64,000 nucleotides of DNA, from the NCBI GenBank assembly GCA_963989385.1, contig OZ022510.1, positions 33,919,448 to 33,983,447 on the forward strand, in the 5' to 3' direction. Of the stretch, positions 43,886 through 55,465 are shown piece after piece (position 1 is the stretch's first letter; each line of letters opens with the position of its first letter). Under the pieces are notes generated by a model. The model searched no databases. It saw nothing but the letters and a program-made list of their open reading frames with translations, and was not told where the DNA came from. The translations under genes and the position numbers were made by a program. This stretch comes from Ctena decussata. Taxonomy: Eukaryota; Mollusca; Bivalvia; Lucinida; Lucinidae.

Positions 43886-45130
43886 CTGCAAGATGAAGAC
43901 AGAAAACTTTACTCATAACCATGTTTGCTAAGAGGCTAAAGGGAATGAATCTATGGCAAGCACCTCCTAGAACTGAGTCTGTCCATGTCAACTTTAGTGA
44001 CAGCTGGCTGGCAGGAGACACTTCCTTTTAATAAACAATCATACTGTAATAACTTGTGAATTATCATTTTATCGATTTCTAAGTTCTCTCATGGGAAACT
44101 GTGTGCAATGAAGCTTAATGTATGAAAAAATGAAATCACCTTTCAAGTAAAATGATCAAATGGAATTACTCCCATGTCGGATGAAAGGAGTCTATGGTAG
44201 GAATAACACTACTAGCCAACTTGGTGTTTTGCATATTCTTTAATTGCCTTCCATACAAAATTAAGTATTTTTGGTGTTTTACATATTCTTTAATTGCCTT
44301 CCATACAAAATTAAGTATTGTCTTGTTGCCATGAGAAAGTACTGGTGAGAAAGTAGCAGCTTTTAATCTAAAGAAGATATCTTTTACTCACGAGATACTA
44401 CAGCCATTTGACAGCTAAGATTATACACCAATATGCCAAGCCTTGACATATTCAAGACCTCTCAGTGTTCTCCCCAGAAATTTCAGAAGGCATGTCGCTT
44501 TTAACACAAAAATCAAATTTTGACTTGTAGATCAATTTTTAAAATTTTTAATATAGCAATGCTTTGTCATAATTAGCCTAAATTTACATTATAAATAATT
44601 CATTGATGATCCTTAATGCATTTAAAACAACTTAACTGGCTAAGAAATGAAAATTAGATTTTTTTCTCAAATTTTCATTGGAAATTAAGGCAAGTTGCAA
44701 AGGTAATTTGAAGAGGAAGCCATGTTGCAAGCGACATGCCTTAATGGTCTGAGAACACTGCCTCTGTTGGCAACTGCAATACTCAGACCTGTTTACTCTC
44801 AGACTTCGACATGTGTAGTCAGGAAGGTAGCTAAGCGTATTTTGCAGTACTTCTGTGTAGTCCAGGCATGCGGTAGTTGGATGGGATGGGGTGTTGAATG
44901 GGGGGGGGGGGGGGGGGGGGGGGGGCTTGGAGCTTGGGCTATTTTGATTTTTTTCGAAAAAAAATTGAGACAGTCGTTTCTAGCCAAGTCTGTAAATCAG
45001 TCTTTAATAGGTATGGGTAAAGCAGAAATGAGGAAAAGAGATGAGAATGGCAACTGATTCATCTTTGGTAAGGGCCTAGGTTCATTCTCTTTTCTATCCT
45101 ACCTGTCTACTTATTAAGCCCTTGTTGTTG
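43886..45130. other. Gene-free stretch with a 26-base G run and a 50-bp tandem repeat
   Basis: A tandem pair of about 50 bp lies at 44223-44322 (attctttaattgccttccat). 44900-44925 is 26 consecutive Gs. No coding signal; the frames here are chance. Confidence 0.55.
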
Positions 45131-45157
45131 TTGTTACAGTAGATTCCCGCCGTTGGG

Positions 45158-47812
45158 TTATCGGCGAACCGTCGATGTTGACGTAGTTTGGGTAGTGTTT
45201 CGAGTATGAACTGTGTGGTCTGCTGGAACCAACTCAGAATCGGGACATATTAGATTGGAGGCCACGGGACCCTGCTGTTCCTCAGATAATAAGGATAAAA
45301 GTCTCAAACGTTTACGGTGCAGAATGTCTATAATTTCCCTACTTTGAATTTCCAGAAATGTTATGTCAAGGGGATTTTCTGTGTACACTGATGGATCTAG
45401 GATGAGACGGGTCACAGTGTCTGGGCATAACACGTCAATGTTGAGTCTGTCCGCGATAGATTCTACTTGCCCTAGGTACCTTTTCCTTTCTTCGCTAAGG
45501 GCCCGACACTCCACCAAAAAATGTTGTCTTGTTTCAGGGGCATCACTGCATAGTTTACATGTCGGGTCTACAGCATGTTGGTTGAAAACCGCTCTGTTGC
45601 TTTGCAGGGTATAGGTGCCTGTCAGAAGACGACAATTGGTCTGCGCTCTTCTACTATCGTAAACATTGTCTCTAACTGTAGCCCACACAGGATGACACTG
45701 TCCCACCTTGACTTTGTTGGGGTTGATATATTTCAGAGAGTTCCTTGACTGTATATCCTCTCTCCACTTTTCCTCTACCTTCTCATGGATTGCACTGTCT
45801 ATCATGGACTTCCATTTAGGCTTTGAAAGTGGATGATCCAGAAGGGTGGACGGCGAAGGGAGGTCATAATGACAAAGAAGATCACGTATTCTGCTAAACC
45901 AAGATTTGTCATCAGGAGATTTCACGGCAAGCTGACGTAGGCATATATCATATTCAATCCCATTACTTGTAGACCATCTCCAGAAAAGATTCAGCATATT
46001 CTTATGGATAACTGTTCCCATAAGAGCAAGTGAGGCAGAATTTGGAGCAAGTCCATAAAGTAGCCTTGGAATGACGTATGTCGACCACAGCTTTCCGTTT
46101 ACACACAGCTTCAAACCATTTATGCTGTGAAATCCCGCCCCCATCAGAGAATATGCTGTTCTCCTACCTAAGTTTACTTTTTCATCAATGTTGATTTTCA
46201 GGCTTGTTTCTCTATTTATTCCAAGATGTTTAGTTTGATTTGTCTGTTGCACTTGATCCTTCCCCATGGTGTAAGCACCTTTTTCTGTATATTTCTTTCC
46301 ATTTGGATAGGTTAAAACACAGCTCTTGCTTGGGTGTATACCATATCTGTTTCTTCCTGCAAAGCTGTAGCCACAGTCAAGCATGAACTGCATTTCCACC
46401 TGGGAGTGTGTCACAAGGGCAAGATCATCAGCTACTGTTACGTGTGGAATTTTGATGTGACCAATCAGAGCGCCAGTAAATCTGTTCTCGACTTCTATTA
46501 AGAGCGGGTTATTGTATCGTTTGTAGTGGGATGTAGAGAGTACGCCCCCTTGGCGCACTCCCTGCCTGATGATGATCGGATCTGACAGGTTTGCCTCCCA
46601 TTTTACCATTGAAGTAAGATCACTATACATGTTGTTCAGTAGAAGCCAGTTGTCTCCCTTTATTCCATCCTGGAAGAGTTTCCTCAGAAATATTGCATGG
46701 TCCATCACATCGAACGCCTTCTGGGCGTCGAGGGTGGCAAGGATTAGGGGTCTGTGCACATTCTTTGCTTCTGTAATACATTCCGAAAGGATTAGAGCAG
46801 CATCTATTGATGAGGAGCCTTGGGTGAAGCCCTTTTGAAGATGTGACTGTGTTTTATCCAGGATTAGATTATGTCTCTTATTGAGTATGTGCTCAATAAC
46901 CTTTAACAGGACAGATGTTACGGTAATTCCCCGATAGTTTGCAGGATCAGTTTTCTCTCCTTTTTTGTAGATTGGAGTGACTAATCTGCCCTTGAGTACT
47001 GCAGGGACCTGCTTCGTGTCGAATATGTAGTTCACCAAGTTCAGCAGGAAGGTTTCTACACATAGCCCACCATACTTTAGATGTTCACTTGTCAAGTCCA
47101 GATAATCTGCAGCCTTGTTGGTTTTTAGCCTTTTAATTGCGTAACGGATCTCTGACAATGTAGCCGGGGGTATTGCCTGTTTCATCATTGAACATGTGTT
47201 TAGGATGTGGTCAATGTCCTCCATAAAGAACTCCTTGGCCTTGTCATCATACTCCTCCTTGTTGGTGGGGGTAGCTAGAGCCTGGAAATATGTAGCCCAA
47301 CCTTCACATATATCTTCAGGGGTAGTCAGAACCTTGTTCTCCACATTAAGGAATGGGATTGAAGAGCACTGGGTCTTCCTTTGCTGCCTTACCAGCCGAT
47401 AGAATTCCTTGTCGGTACCAGTAGAGGCAATAATTCTCTCTGTCTGTTCAATCTTTCTTCTTGCCTCCGCTTTCCTCTGTGCCTTTCTCAGGTCCCTCTT
47501 GCATTTTTTCATATATAGGGAGGTAGGGTGGTCTGCACTGTCCGGTTCCCCTGCCTGTCGCCACTGCCACCACGCAACTTTGCAATCCTTCACTGCTTTA
47601 GAGATCTCTTCATTCCATACTCTATCTTTAACTGGATGGACTTTTCTGGTGTCTCTGTGACCCGGTATACTCTGGATGACGGCTCTCTTCAGTGTAGAGA
47701 TGAAATGGCCCACATATCTATCCAAATGAACCGCACAGCTGAACCGGTAGTAATCTGAGTTGAATAGATTGTTAATTAGGGGCCAAAACGTCCAAATATG
47801 GCCCAAAATCAC
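45158..47812 (-). mobile_element. Non-LTR retrotransposon ORF, reverse transcriptase, 5'-truncated
   Basis: An 884-codon frame carries a reverse transcriptase (about residues 275-480): RLVTPIYKKGEKTDPANYRG, LATLDAQKAFD with the first catalytic Asp, RQGVRQGGVLSTSHYKRYNN, and the active site VADD at 460-463 (V where YADD is usual). A CX2CX8HX4C zinc-knuckle follows near the C-terminus (CKLC...H....C). The endonuclease domain that normally precedes RT in such ORF2 proteins is absent; similarity seems to begin near residue 18, so the first Met is probably flanking sequence. The 3' end has an (AAC)4 tail at 45121-45134. There is no internal stop, suggesting a fairly recent insertion. It has the same sense as CDK11. 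Confidence 0.92.
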
Positions 47813-47824
47813 AGAAAAAGGACT

Positions 47825-48976
47825 AACAAGAGCTGTCGCCTGACAGCATAGCTCACCTGAATAGGTGCTTGCCCATCACACAGTCGCTTTGGAGGTGTGG
47901 ACTTCTATGCATAAAACTTCAGGCAAGCATGTCCATAAAGACAACACATTTATAAACAAAAGCTATCTAAGAAATAAGTCTTAAAATAAAATTAAAATTA
48001 AAAAATCCACATGAAATTTCAAAGTCCATGAGCTTGAGGTCAAAGAACTAAGCGGTAGGGGTGGGGGGTGGGGGTTAGGATGTAACAAAACCTTGAGCCA
48101 TTATCTAACATCAGTCCAAGTATTAGTATCAACTGAGTCCATCGTGGCACTGTGAAATTATGTCTTCATAAATATAAAACTTCAACCAAAATCTTTAAGA
48201 CAAAAATTATAAGTCAATGACCTTGACTTCAAGGTCATCCAGTGGGGTAAGTATATAGTGTTTTGTAAAAATTCAAAAAAGTGTCTAACATCAGTTCAAG
48301 TGTAAACTAACTCTCTGCCAAGCATTTTGAATCAGTATGCAATTAGAAAATTTTAAGAACAAATTTCCAAAGTCTGTGACCTTGACATCAAGGTCAATGT
48401 GCAGGGTTGGGGTAGTACTCAGCAAACTTTTGGACTAATATCTAACTAAAGTGCAAATATAAAAAGAATTCATCACTGGGTTCAGGAGATATGTGTCTTT
48501 AAAAGACTTTAACCAAAACATCCAATCAATAAAAAGACAATTTTCTAAGTCCATGACCTTGACATCAAGGTCACTGAGGGGGGTGGGGGTAGTACCTTGC
48601 AAAACTTTGGACCAATATATAACTACAGTGCAAGTATCAAAGGAATCCATCTATGGGTTAAGGAGATATTGGGCTTTATAAAACTTTAACTAAAACATCC
48701 ATTCCAAAAATACTCCCAATTTTCTAAGTCCATGACCTTGACATCAAGGTCATGATGTGGGGTGGGGGTGGTACCCTGTTAAACTTTGAACCAATATCTA
48801 CCTACAGTGCAAGTATCAAAAGAATCCATCCATGGGTTAAGGAGATATAGGTCTTTAAAAAAACTTTAACCAAAACATCCAATCCGGACGCCGACGCTGA
48901 CGCTGACGCGGACCCTGACGCCAACGCCGGGGTGACAACAATAGCTCTTCCTGAACTTTCGTTCAGGCGAGCTAAA
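47825..48976. mobile_element. Pearl-like element N
   Basis: The left end is agctgtcgcctgacagcata. Units of about 185 bp follow (catgaccttgacatcaaggt, gggttaaggagatat). A GACGCTGACGCTGACGC microsatellite lies at 48888-48925, then the hairpin cctgaactttcgttcagg. Each unit carries an inverted pair TGACCTTGA / TCAAGGTCA. Confidence 0.75.
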
Positions 48977-49122
48977 AAACTGGATTGGCAATCTTGCGTA
49001 GTTTCAGATGGTCAAAACGTAGAGCGTATTTTTAAGCCAAAAAGCGTAGAAAATACGCCAAAATCGTAGTTGTAAACAGGTCTGAATACTGTAAGCCCTA
49101 GATCCCAAGTAGTTTGTTTTTA

Positions 49123-49252
49123 GGGAGTGACTATCGGCACGACCGTCTTGCGGATAAGAATCCTTATCGGCACGACGGTCTTGCCGATAAGAATTCTTAT
49201 CCGCAAGACGGTCGTGCGGATAAGAATCCTTATCCGCACGACGGCAGTCAGA
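49123..49252. repeat. Array of alternating GATA and CACGACCG palindromes
   Basis: GGATAAGAATCCTTATC-type palindromes alternate with GCACGACCGTCTTGC-type quasi-palindromes at about 34-bp spacing. The same pattern recurs at 53015-53128. Confidence 0.85.
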
Positions 49253-49621
49253 TATTCTATAGACAAAGTTGCAATCATTCAGAGAATTATTATTATTATG
49301 GTATAATAATATTATTTCATTTCTGTTTGTAAATAACTGTTCTTAAGTATTTGAGTCACAACACACAATGTTAATTTCAATTATTTTCTTATATTTCATC
49401 ATGGAAGCCTTTTGACCGTCGAACATAGAGCCGGCGAATAATTGCGAAAATGCGAATTATATATTTCAACATCAGTTGCTGAATACTTTTTATCTGGTCG
49501 GATAATCAGGTTACATTTAAAACAAGTTAATTACAGTTAAAACACAGTTCGATGTGGGTATAACAACAGCTGTTTATTGAACATTTGACATTAAGTAATT
49601 CAGATTATCGCTCTTTAACTA

Positions 49622-49692
49622 TCAGCGGCAGTAGCGCAGTGGCAATGTGCGCGACCTTGCAAACCTACGACCCAGGTTCAAGACTCCACATG
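49622..49692 (+). repeat. tRNA-like sequence, SINE relic
   Basis: A-box-like tagcgcagtggca and B-box-like ggttcaagactcc are followed by T-rich sequence (49697-49731). It does not fold into a sound cloverleaf by eye. Confidence 0.4.
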
Positions 49693-50194
49693 GCATCTTT
49701 TTTTATTATAGTTTTTTTTTTTTTTTTTTTTAAATCATTTGTCGCATAAAACATTTGCCAATCAATAGTTTCTTTTGTTAACTGACATAAACTTATTTCT
49801 AACAAATCTTTGACCTTGACAGACAAGCTGAATCAGGAAAATATTTAATTGTGACCTGCTTGTGTCAGACTTTTTTCCCAGCAAAGTTGCAAAGTTTTTG
49901 TCAATAGTTTGTTTACGGCTTAATTCCGGCTCATTTCCAATCATTTTAAATTCATCAATTTATAATTTGTGTTACCAATATAAAATGTGTTGAAATAAAC
50001 CATTGATTTGAATTAGCAATAGAAACTAACCTTTGATTTTGACTGACAAATTACTGAAAGAAATCTAGACTATTAAATCCTTTTAGAAAAATGCCGAAAC
50101 CTATTAATAAATACACGTTATTATAATAGTAGCTTGATCTGGCGTACTGTATCACGTCGAGTGGATGAGCTCATACTATCGGATCACCCGAGAC

Positions 50195-50972
50195 TAGGGC
50201 TTCTACGTTTACAAAATATTGTAAACGTTTACACGACCGCTAGAAAACGAAACTATTCCGTTTAAACGACCATTACCGTTGAAATCTTATTCTTAATTTC
50301 GGACATCTATGAGACGTCCCCCATACCTTTATAATTATAATTATATTACCAAACTGTGTCATCCAATAATGCGCTTTCATTTTCGGGGGTCAACTCGAAG
50401 TTTACAGTAACCGACGGTAAAAAAACAACGTATTTACTATTGACCAATTTCCGATGACAGCAATTATTTTGACCGTATTTGATAATTACATGGATTAGAT
50501 TAATAAAACATCGGACTTAATTATCCTGTTAATTGATAATAACTGGCAAAGTTACAAGCTGCAATTATCTCACCTTCGCGGTAAGCTTAAAAAACACAGG
50601 TACCGAGGTAGTCCTAATTTTTTATATTGCACAACACGTGTAGAAACTGTTGTCAGCAGACATTACCTTGCCTTTGATCTGTACCTTATAAAATTAGCTG
50701 CTGATTATGACGTAACAATTTTCTGGCAAAACATGTACATGTCATGCTTTGCGTAAGGTACATAGAAGTTAGAAAATAAAGATTTTAATAGACGTTTCCG
50801 AGGACACCGTCAAATTCATTAAGATTGGCTTCTGACGACTGTGTAAGATAAATATAACTTGTTGGTGGTTTACCAGGTGTTCACGTTCGGTTAAACGATG
50901 TATGAATTTTGTAAACGTTTAGCACATATACACGAACCGTTACCGTTTATCCGTGTAAACGTAGAAGCCCTA
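50195..50972. mobile_element. hAT-type non-autonomous element
   Basis: The inverted ends TAGGGCTTCTACGTTTAC and GTAAACGTAGAAGCCCTA are flanked by a perfect 8-bp duplication CCCGAGAC (50187-50194, 50973-50980). The subterminal region is rich in gtaaacg. 8-bp duplications with TAGGG-type ends are typical of hAT. No transposase is encoded. Confidence 0.88.
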
Positions 50973-51049
50973 CCCGAGACCCTACTATTATAATAATTTG
51001 TTTATTATATACCTTAGGGAACAGCCAAGCATTCGTACTTGCCAGCTAT

Positions 51050-51135
51050 AATGCATCGACCCGGATTCGAACCTGTGCGGCTGAATTATTTAGCTAGTCA
51101 TGAGGAAACGCTATCAACTGAGCTATCAAAGCGCG
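51050..51135 (-). repeat. tRNA-like sequence, relic
   Basis: Read on the minus strand it has an A box tagctcagttgatagcg and a perfect B box GGTTCGAATCC. The acceptor arms do not pair, so a functional tRNA is unlikely. Confidence 0.45.
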
Positions 51136-51331
51136 CCTTTTGACGTGTTTGTTGACGTCACGTCACTAGTCCCGTTTTTCTGGTTCTCGTTTCTACGATG
51201 CACATTATAAAATGGCGCGCCTGAAGCTGGAACTCAGACGTGGCCTCATTTTTAAGGATAGTGATACGGATTCAGAAAACGTCAGTTTGATACGGCCTCT
51301 TGTATCAGATGGCCAGAAAACATCCAGTTGA
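51127..51331 (+). other. CRE-containing stretch and 39-codon ORF, possible first exon
   Basis: TTGACGTCAC (a cAMP-response-element-like site) at 51151-51162 precedes attataaaATGGCG. The ORF (51212-51331) reads MARLKLELRRGLIFKDSDTD then SENVSLIRPLVSDGQKTSS. No family is recognised and no donor is convincing. Confidence 0.2.
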
Positions 51332-51908
51332 AAGGGTGTATCATTGATAGGTATATAATAAATAGCATTACATAATGTAAATGTATTATCAAACAAAATT
51401 AAATTTATTGTAGCAGACTTAACTGGTATAAAATGAGTAAAAAAAATCTTTGCCCTTGTCAAACAACTGAAATAAATCTTTGACCTTGACCGACAAGTTA
51501 AAGACAGTTAGTCTGATAAATCATGCCTAACTTTCTTTTAATAACTTGTCGGTCAAAGTCTGATAAATATTGTCAGATATAACAATTGTTGGGTTGCACT
51601 TATTAGTTGTTGTTGTTTATTTACTAATTTTTTGAATTCTCAGGATTTGTACATAAGCAGAACAAATAAAAAAATTAAATTAAAAATCGGGGCGGATCCA
51701 GAAATTTTGGAAAGGGGGTTCAAATTAGCTAAGGGGGGTTCGATTTGTGCAATTTGACCAATTTTTCTTGAAATTCCCCATGAAAATAAAATAATTAGGG
51801 CTTAAGAGGGTGTTCGTTTGAACCCCCCGAACCCCTCTCTGGATCCGCCACTGAAAATGGTAATTAAACCAATTTTTCAGTGCTAACTCATATTGTCACT
51901 CTCAGGGG

Positions 51909-52728
51909 TTTTCCTAGGGATCAAAATGCCATTGGCCTGCAGGGCCACCTGGCCGGAAAATCTACTGGCCATCCAAATTTTCAACGGGCCCGACTATTTT
52001 TCCAATGCGGAATATACAGGACTAATTATATTCAATAAAATAAAGCACCATTAAAATGTATGATCCTTTATCACCAAATATCCAATCTTATCTGTAGTAG
52101 TTTAGTATCCGAATGTTTAAGATAATTAACCCATTAAGCCAAGTCTGATACCTCATAATATAGCAGTGAGGTTTTCTTGTAACTGGTGCATCCAGTAACA
52201 TAAGAGCCAACTGTGTCACTAGTTTTACAAATTGAACATTTCATTCCTAGGGCATCATCAAACTCGAGCCTTTTCAGGCACTTGAATTCAGTCACCCACC
52301 CAGGTTGAAAGTACCGATGGCGGCCTGACTGTTCGTATTTGTCTCGGGTGGCTTTTTCTCTTCATCGGACTTAAGCAGTTGTTTTTGTTTTTTAGATGGC
52401 GGGGGTTGAAATAAGCGCAGAAGTCCTTTGGGGTCCATTTTTTTACATGTGACTTCTGCGATTCATCCCCATACTTCATCGGTCGGCCATATTGTCTATT
52501 TGCAATGCAAGGAGAAATTTCATGGGAACAAACATTTCTGATCGTCCAATGAAATCATCCGTAGCAAAACGAAAGTAGACTGGTTTTCAGATGGTTTTTG
52601 CTTCAAGTTTGAAACAAACTGAATGTCCCGAAATGACTCCCCGAAATTCAACTGGCCTGACGGACCTGCTACAGTGGGATTTAACTGGCCCGAGGCCAAA
52701 ATCAACGGGCCCGGGCCAACGGACCCGC
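51909..52728. mobile_element. CAGGG-ended element with transposase-like fragment
   Basis: Ends caggggttttcctaggg and ttaaaaaaaaccctg. CACTCT occurs directly on both sides (51902-51907 region and 52729-52734). It encloses the hAT/ZNF862-like fragment listed separately and ggcccg-rich subterminal repeats. Confidence 0.65.
52128..52442 (-). pseudogene. hAT/ZNF862-like (TTF-type zinc finger) fragment, frameshifted
   Basis: Frame 1 starts MDPKGLLRLFQPPPSKKQKQ then LLKSDEEKKPPETNT. A second frame continues with YFQPGWVTEFKCLKRLEFDD then ALGMKCSICKTSDTVGSYVT and GCTSYKKTSLL. The order W-x-x-E-F, C-x-x-C, 'S-x-V-T-G-C-T-x-x-K-x-S' matches the TTF-type zinc finger at the start of ZNF862/KIAA1586-like and hAT-derived proteins. 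A frame change near 52325 and early stops mean it is broken or needs an unseen splice. Confidence 0.6.
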
Positions 52729-53014
52729 GCTTAAAAAAAACCCTGCACTCTGACTGAATACGTTTTTACATACATATGTATAACCGATACAACCTGTGCA
52801 CATCAAACTGGAATATGCCCAAAATAAAATTGCTCCCGTTAGCGGTAAAGTTGAGTGCCGGTTCTCAGACGTTTTAACAACTAAAATATGGCCATAAGAT
52901 GCATTGATACCATTTTTAAAGTTATTTCATATCCTCCATATGAATTGCTGACACAGTGTTGTATGAAACCATTGTAAGAAAGACCATAGCATCTGTAATG
53001 GAGTATCTGATCCC

Positions 53015-53128
53015 CTTCGTGCGGATAAGGATTCTTATCCGCACGACCGTCTTGCCGATAAGGATTCTTATCCGCACGACCATCTTGCCGATAAGGATTC
53101 TTATAGGCACGACGGTCGTGCCGATATC
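53015..53128. repeat. Second array of GATA and CACGACCG palindromes
   Basis: Three direct units of 34 bp contain GATAAGGATTCTTATC and CGCACGACCGTCTTGCC. It matches the array at 49123-49252. Confidence 0.87.
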
Positions 53129-54777
53129 CTCAGCCTTGTTTTTAACCTGTTTTTAGCTATTGACTATTTTGACAAATCATCTTTCATCGCCTTTACTAGA
53201 TCTATCATACTTGATCACTCACTGTCAACATTTTCCTTTTATTTCACTTTCTAACATACTTGGTAAGGCTTGACAGCGCATCCTGACTAGAATGTCCGCG
53301 AGGGCCTATGGCAGTATCAATACATAATATTAGCAACCACAGGTGAAATTTTGAAAATTTAGTAAATGAAAAACAAATCATATCAGCTTATAGAACTAGA
53401 TGAAAGCAGCATAGTGCTATTTATTTTTTCAAAATATCTTTACTAGAACTGAAGTTACACTGGTTTAAAGTCTGAAAATTCGGACTGACTTTCAGAATTT
53501 TTTCACCCCATATTTGCCTTTTTCTTCAAGATATGACGGCACCGAAATTCAGTCAATTTTTTCATTGATTTGCTAATATCTAAGTTAATATACAACAGAA
53601 TTTCAAAATTCACATAGCTTTTTAAAGCTTTTTATATCCTCTTCCATTTTAAAAGCAAAAAGTTTGAAATTAAACTAAGTTTTGCCACCAGCATTTTTGT
53701 TTGAAAGGAGGACCTTTGTGTCCAAAAAGAGGCCAAAAATAGACCATTTTGGCAAAAAATTCGTAAAAATATACTAAAATTTGCTTTTTCTCCACCATCA
53801 GTAAAAATATTTTCAAAATTCACCTAGTCTTATGTAGCTAAGTGTTTTTCATAACTGTACACTGAATATTGAACATGTATCTTTTGATTTGGTCAAAGGA
53901 TTTCGTTTTAGCTATCCATACCCTCTCATGAAAATTATGGTCGAAAACATGAAAATTTGAGATGCATTTTTTGCTTCACCCCAAAATGTCAGCTACAGTT
54001 GTGATCAAAACTAGATGTATTATACATCAAGCTAATCCAAATTTTATGCTCTTTCTTATGAAATGTATTTGAAATTGCTACATTTACTCCACTTCTGTAC
54101 AGATCAAGTTAAGTCCAGGTACCCCAAAGTTTTTTCTGTCCAATTCTGAACTGGCTTTCCAATCTGCTGGGGTTGCTAATAATATCGAAACAGAATACAA
54201 CTCAGTCAACATGAGCCATTTAGGTTTGTTTTGGTTAGTCTTGCATAAATTATAACCCAAAATATTGTTTCTTGCTCAATAGGAAATGATTAAAATAAAA
54301 CAGTGTCTTCAGTTTGAGCTATCATCGAACCCATGTGTCATCCGAATTCCCCCAAACTGCTCTTGTTTTTAAAAATGTGGACGTGTCTTGGAAATGGTTT
54401 TGTTAAAGCTTATATAATATGGCTCTAAACAACCACCAAACCTTTACGTCTGTATTTTGATCCATCCATTTGAAATACTAGTGAGCGGGAGAGATATTTT
54501 AATGTTTTCTTCGAAGTAAGTTCGTCGCGAAAACGAATGCTGTTCGCCGGAAACGGAAAAGAAAGTGACTATTGACATATAAGCCGTTTCTGGCGTAGCT
54601 TGTGTGTGTGAAGTGAGTGGTGACTAAGGCGTGTATATTGCAAAGACGGATGACAGCCCTTGTGGTATGTGTTTAAACCAGTTGCGTTCCTTCGTAACTT
54701 TTCATTCACTTCTCAAACTGCCTGTCGCGTACCTATTTACCTACCTACATGTTTCGAGCACCGGCCCACCCTCTACC
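53129..54777. other. Gene-free stretch, nothing recognised
   Basis: AT-rich to 54470, then a CpG-containing piece to 54660. No repeat family or coding signal was recognised. Confidence 0.4.
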
Positions 54778-54892
54778 TTCTGGGCACACAACCTTGCCCT
54801 ATCAACCTTGAATCAACCTTGATTCAACGTCATGACGTGGAATCAAGATTGATGACGTTGAATCAAGGTTGTGTGCCTGCTGGGGTACCTAC
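54778..54892. repeat. Palindrome with gggcacacaac ends
   Basis: The ends are ctgggcacacaaccttg and aaggttgtgtgcctgctgg. The inside repeats ttgaatcaaccttgattcaa around a centre cgtcatgacg. The same end occurs at 63398-63530. Confidence 0.75.
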
Positions 54893-55339
54893 CTACCTAA
54901 CTACACTCCATGTTCCGAAAAAGGAAAGGTAAAAAAAGCATTAAGTTAGGTAATTAGAGATGATAGGTCAAAATACAGAGAAACAAGCATGATTAAGAAA
55001 CCATGGACTGATCAATCACAAAACTGAATGGATAAGGTCCAAAGAAGATAAAACTAGATAGATCTATACTTAAAAAATACGTTAGGGGTTTGGGGTGTTG
55101 CAATTATCCAATGATTCAAACCTCCAAACGTTACATTGAACAATTCAAGAGTTGGTGAAAGGGTAGGGAGAAGTGGCTAGGGAAAGAATGAGTAATTTCA
55201 GGTATCGTTGGATGTGAGAATTTGACAAAATGGGTTGGCTGTATAAGGAAAAGATGTCCTTTACTCTTCGAGTGTCTGTCAGTTTAACTCTGGAACAATG
55301 AGTGACGCACATCGTTCTGGCGTTAGGGGCGAGTCATTT

Positions 55340-55465
55340 ATTATCAGGTGTGTGTGTGTGTGTGGGGGGGGGGGGGGGTACATTTTCATACGGCCCACCA
55401 AAATTTTTCCGACCCCCCCCCCCCCCCCCAGTCTCACCGGAATTATTTTTCCGACCCCCCCCCCC
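55340..55465. repeat. GT, G and C homopolymer tracts
   Basis: (GT)n runs into a G run (55362-55378), followed by two long C runs (about 55414-55429 and 55456-55468). The short proline-rich frames here come from these runs. Confidence 0.8.

Noticed and set aside
45158..47812. Host gene
   Set aside because: The reverse transcriptase motifs, zinc knuckle and (AAC)n tail identify a retrotransposon.
48435..48650. Small ORFs in element N and in the G arrays as genes
   Set aside because: The same peptide patterns recur in each tandem unit, showing they are translated repeats.
54480..54660. CDK11 promoter or first exon
   Set aside because: The CpG-containing stretch has a donor-like GTAAGT only on the + strand, opposite to CDK11, and no CDK11 N-terminal coding was found.
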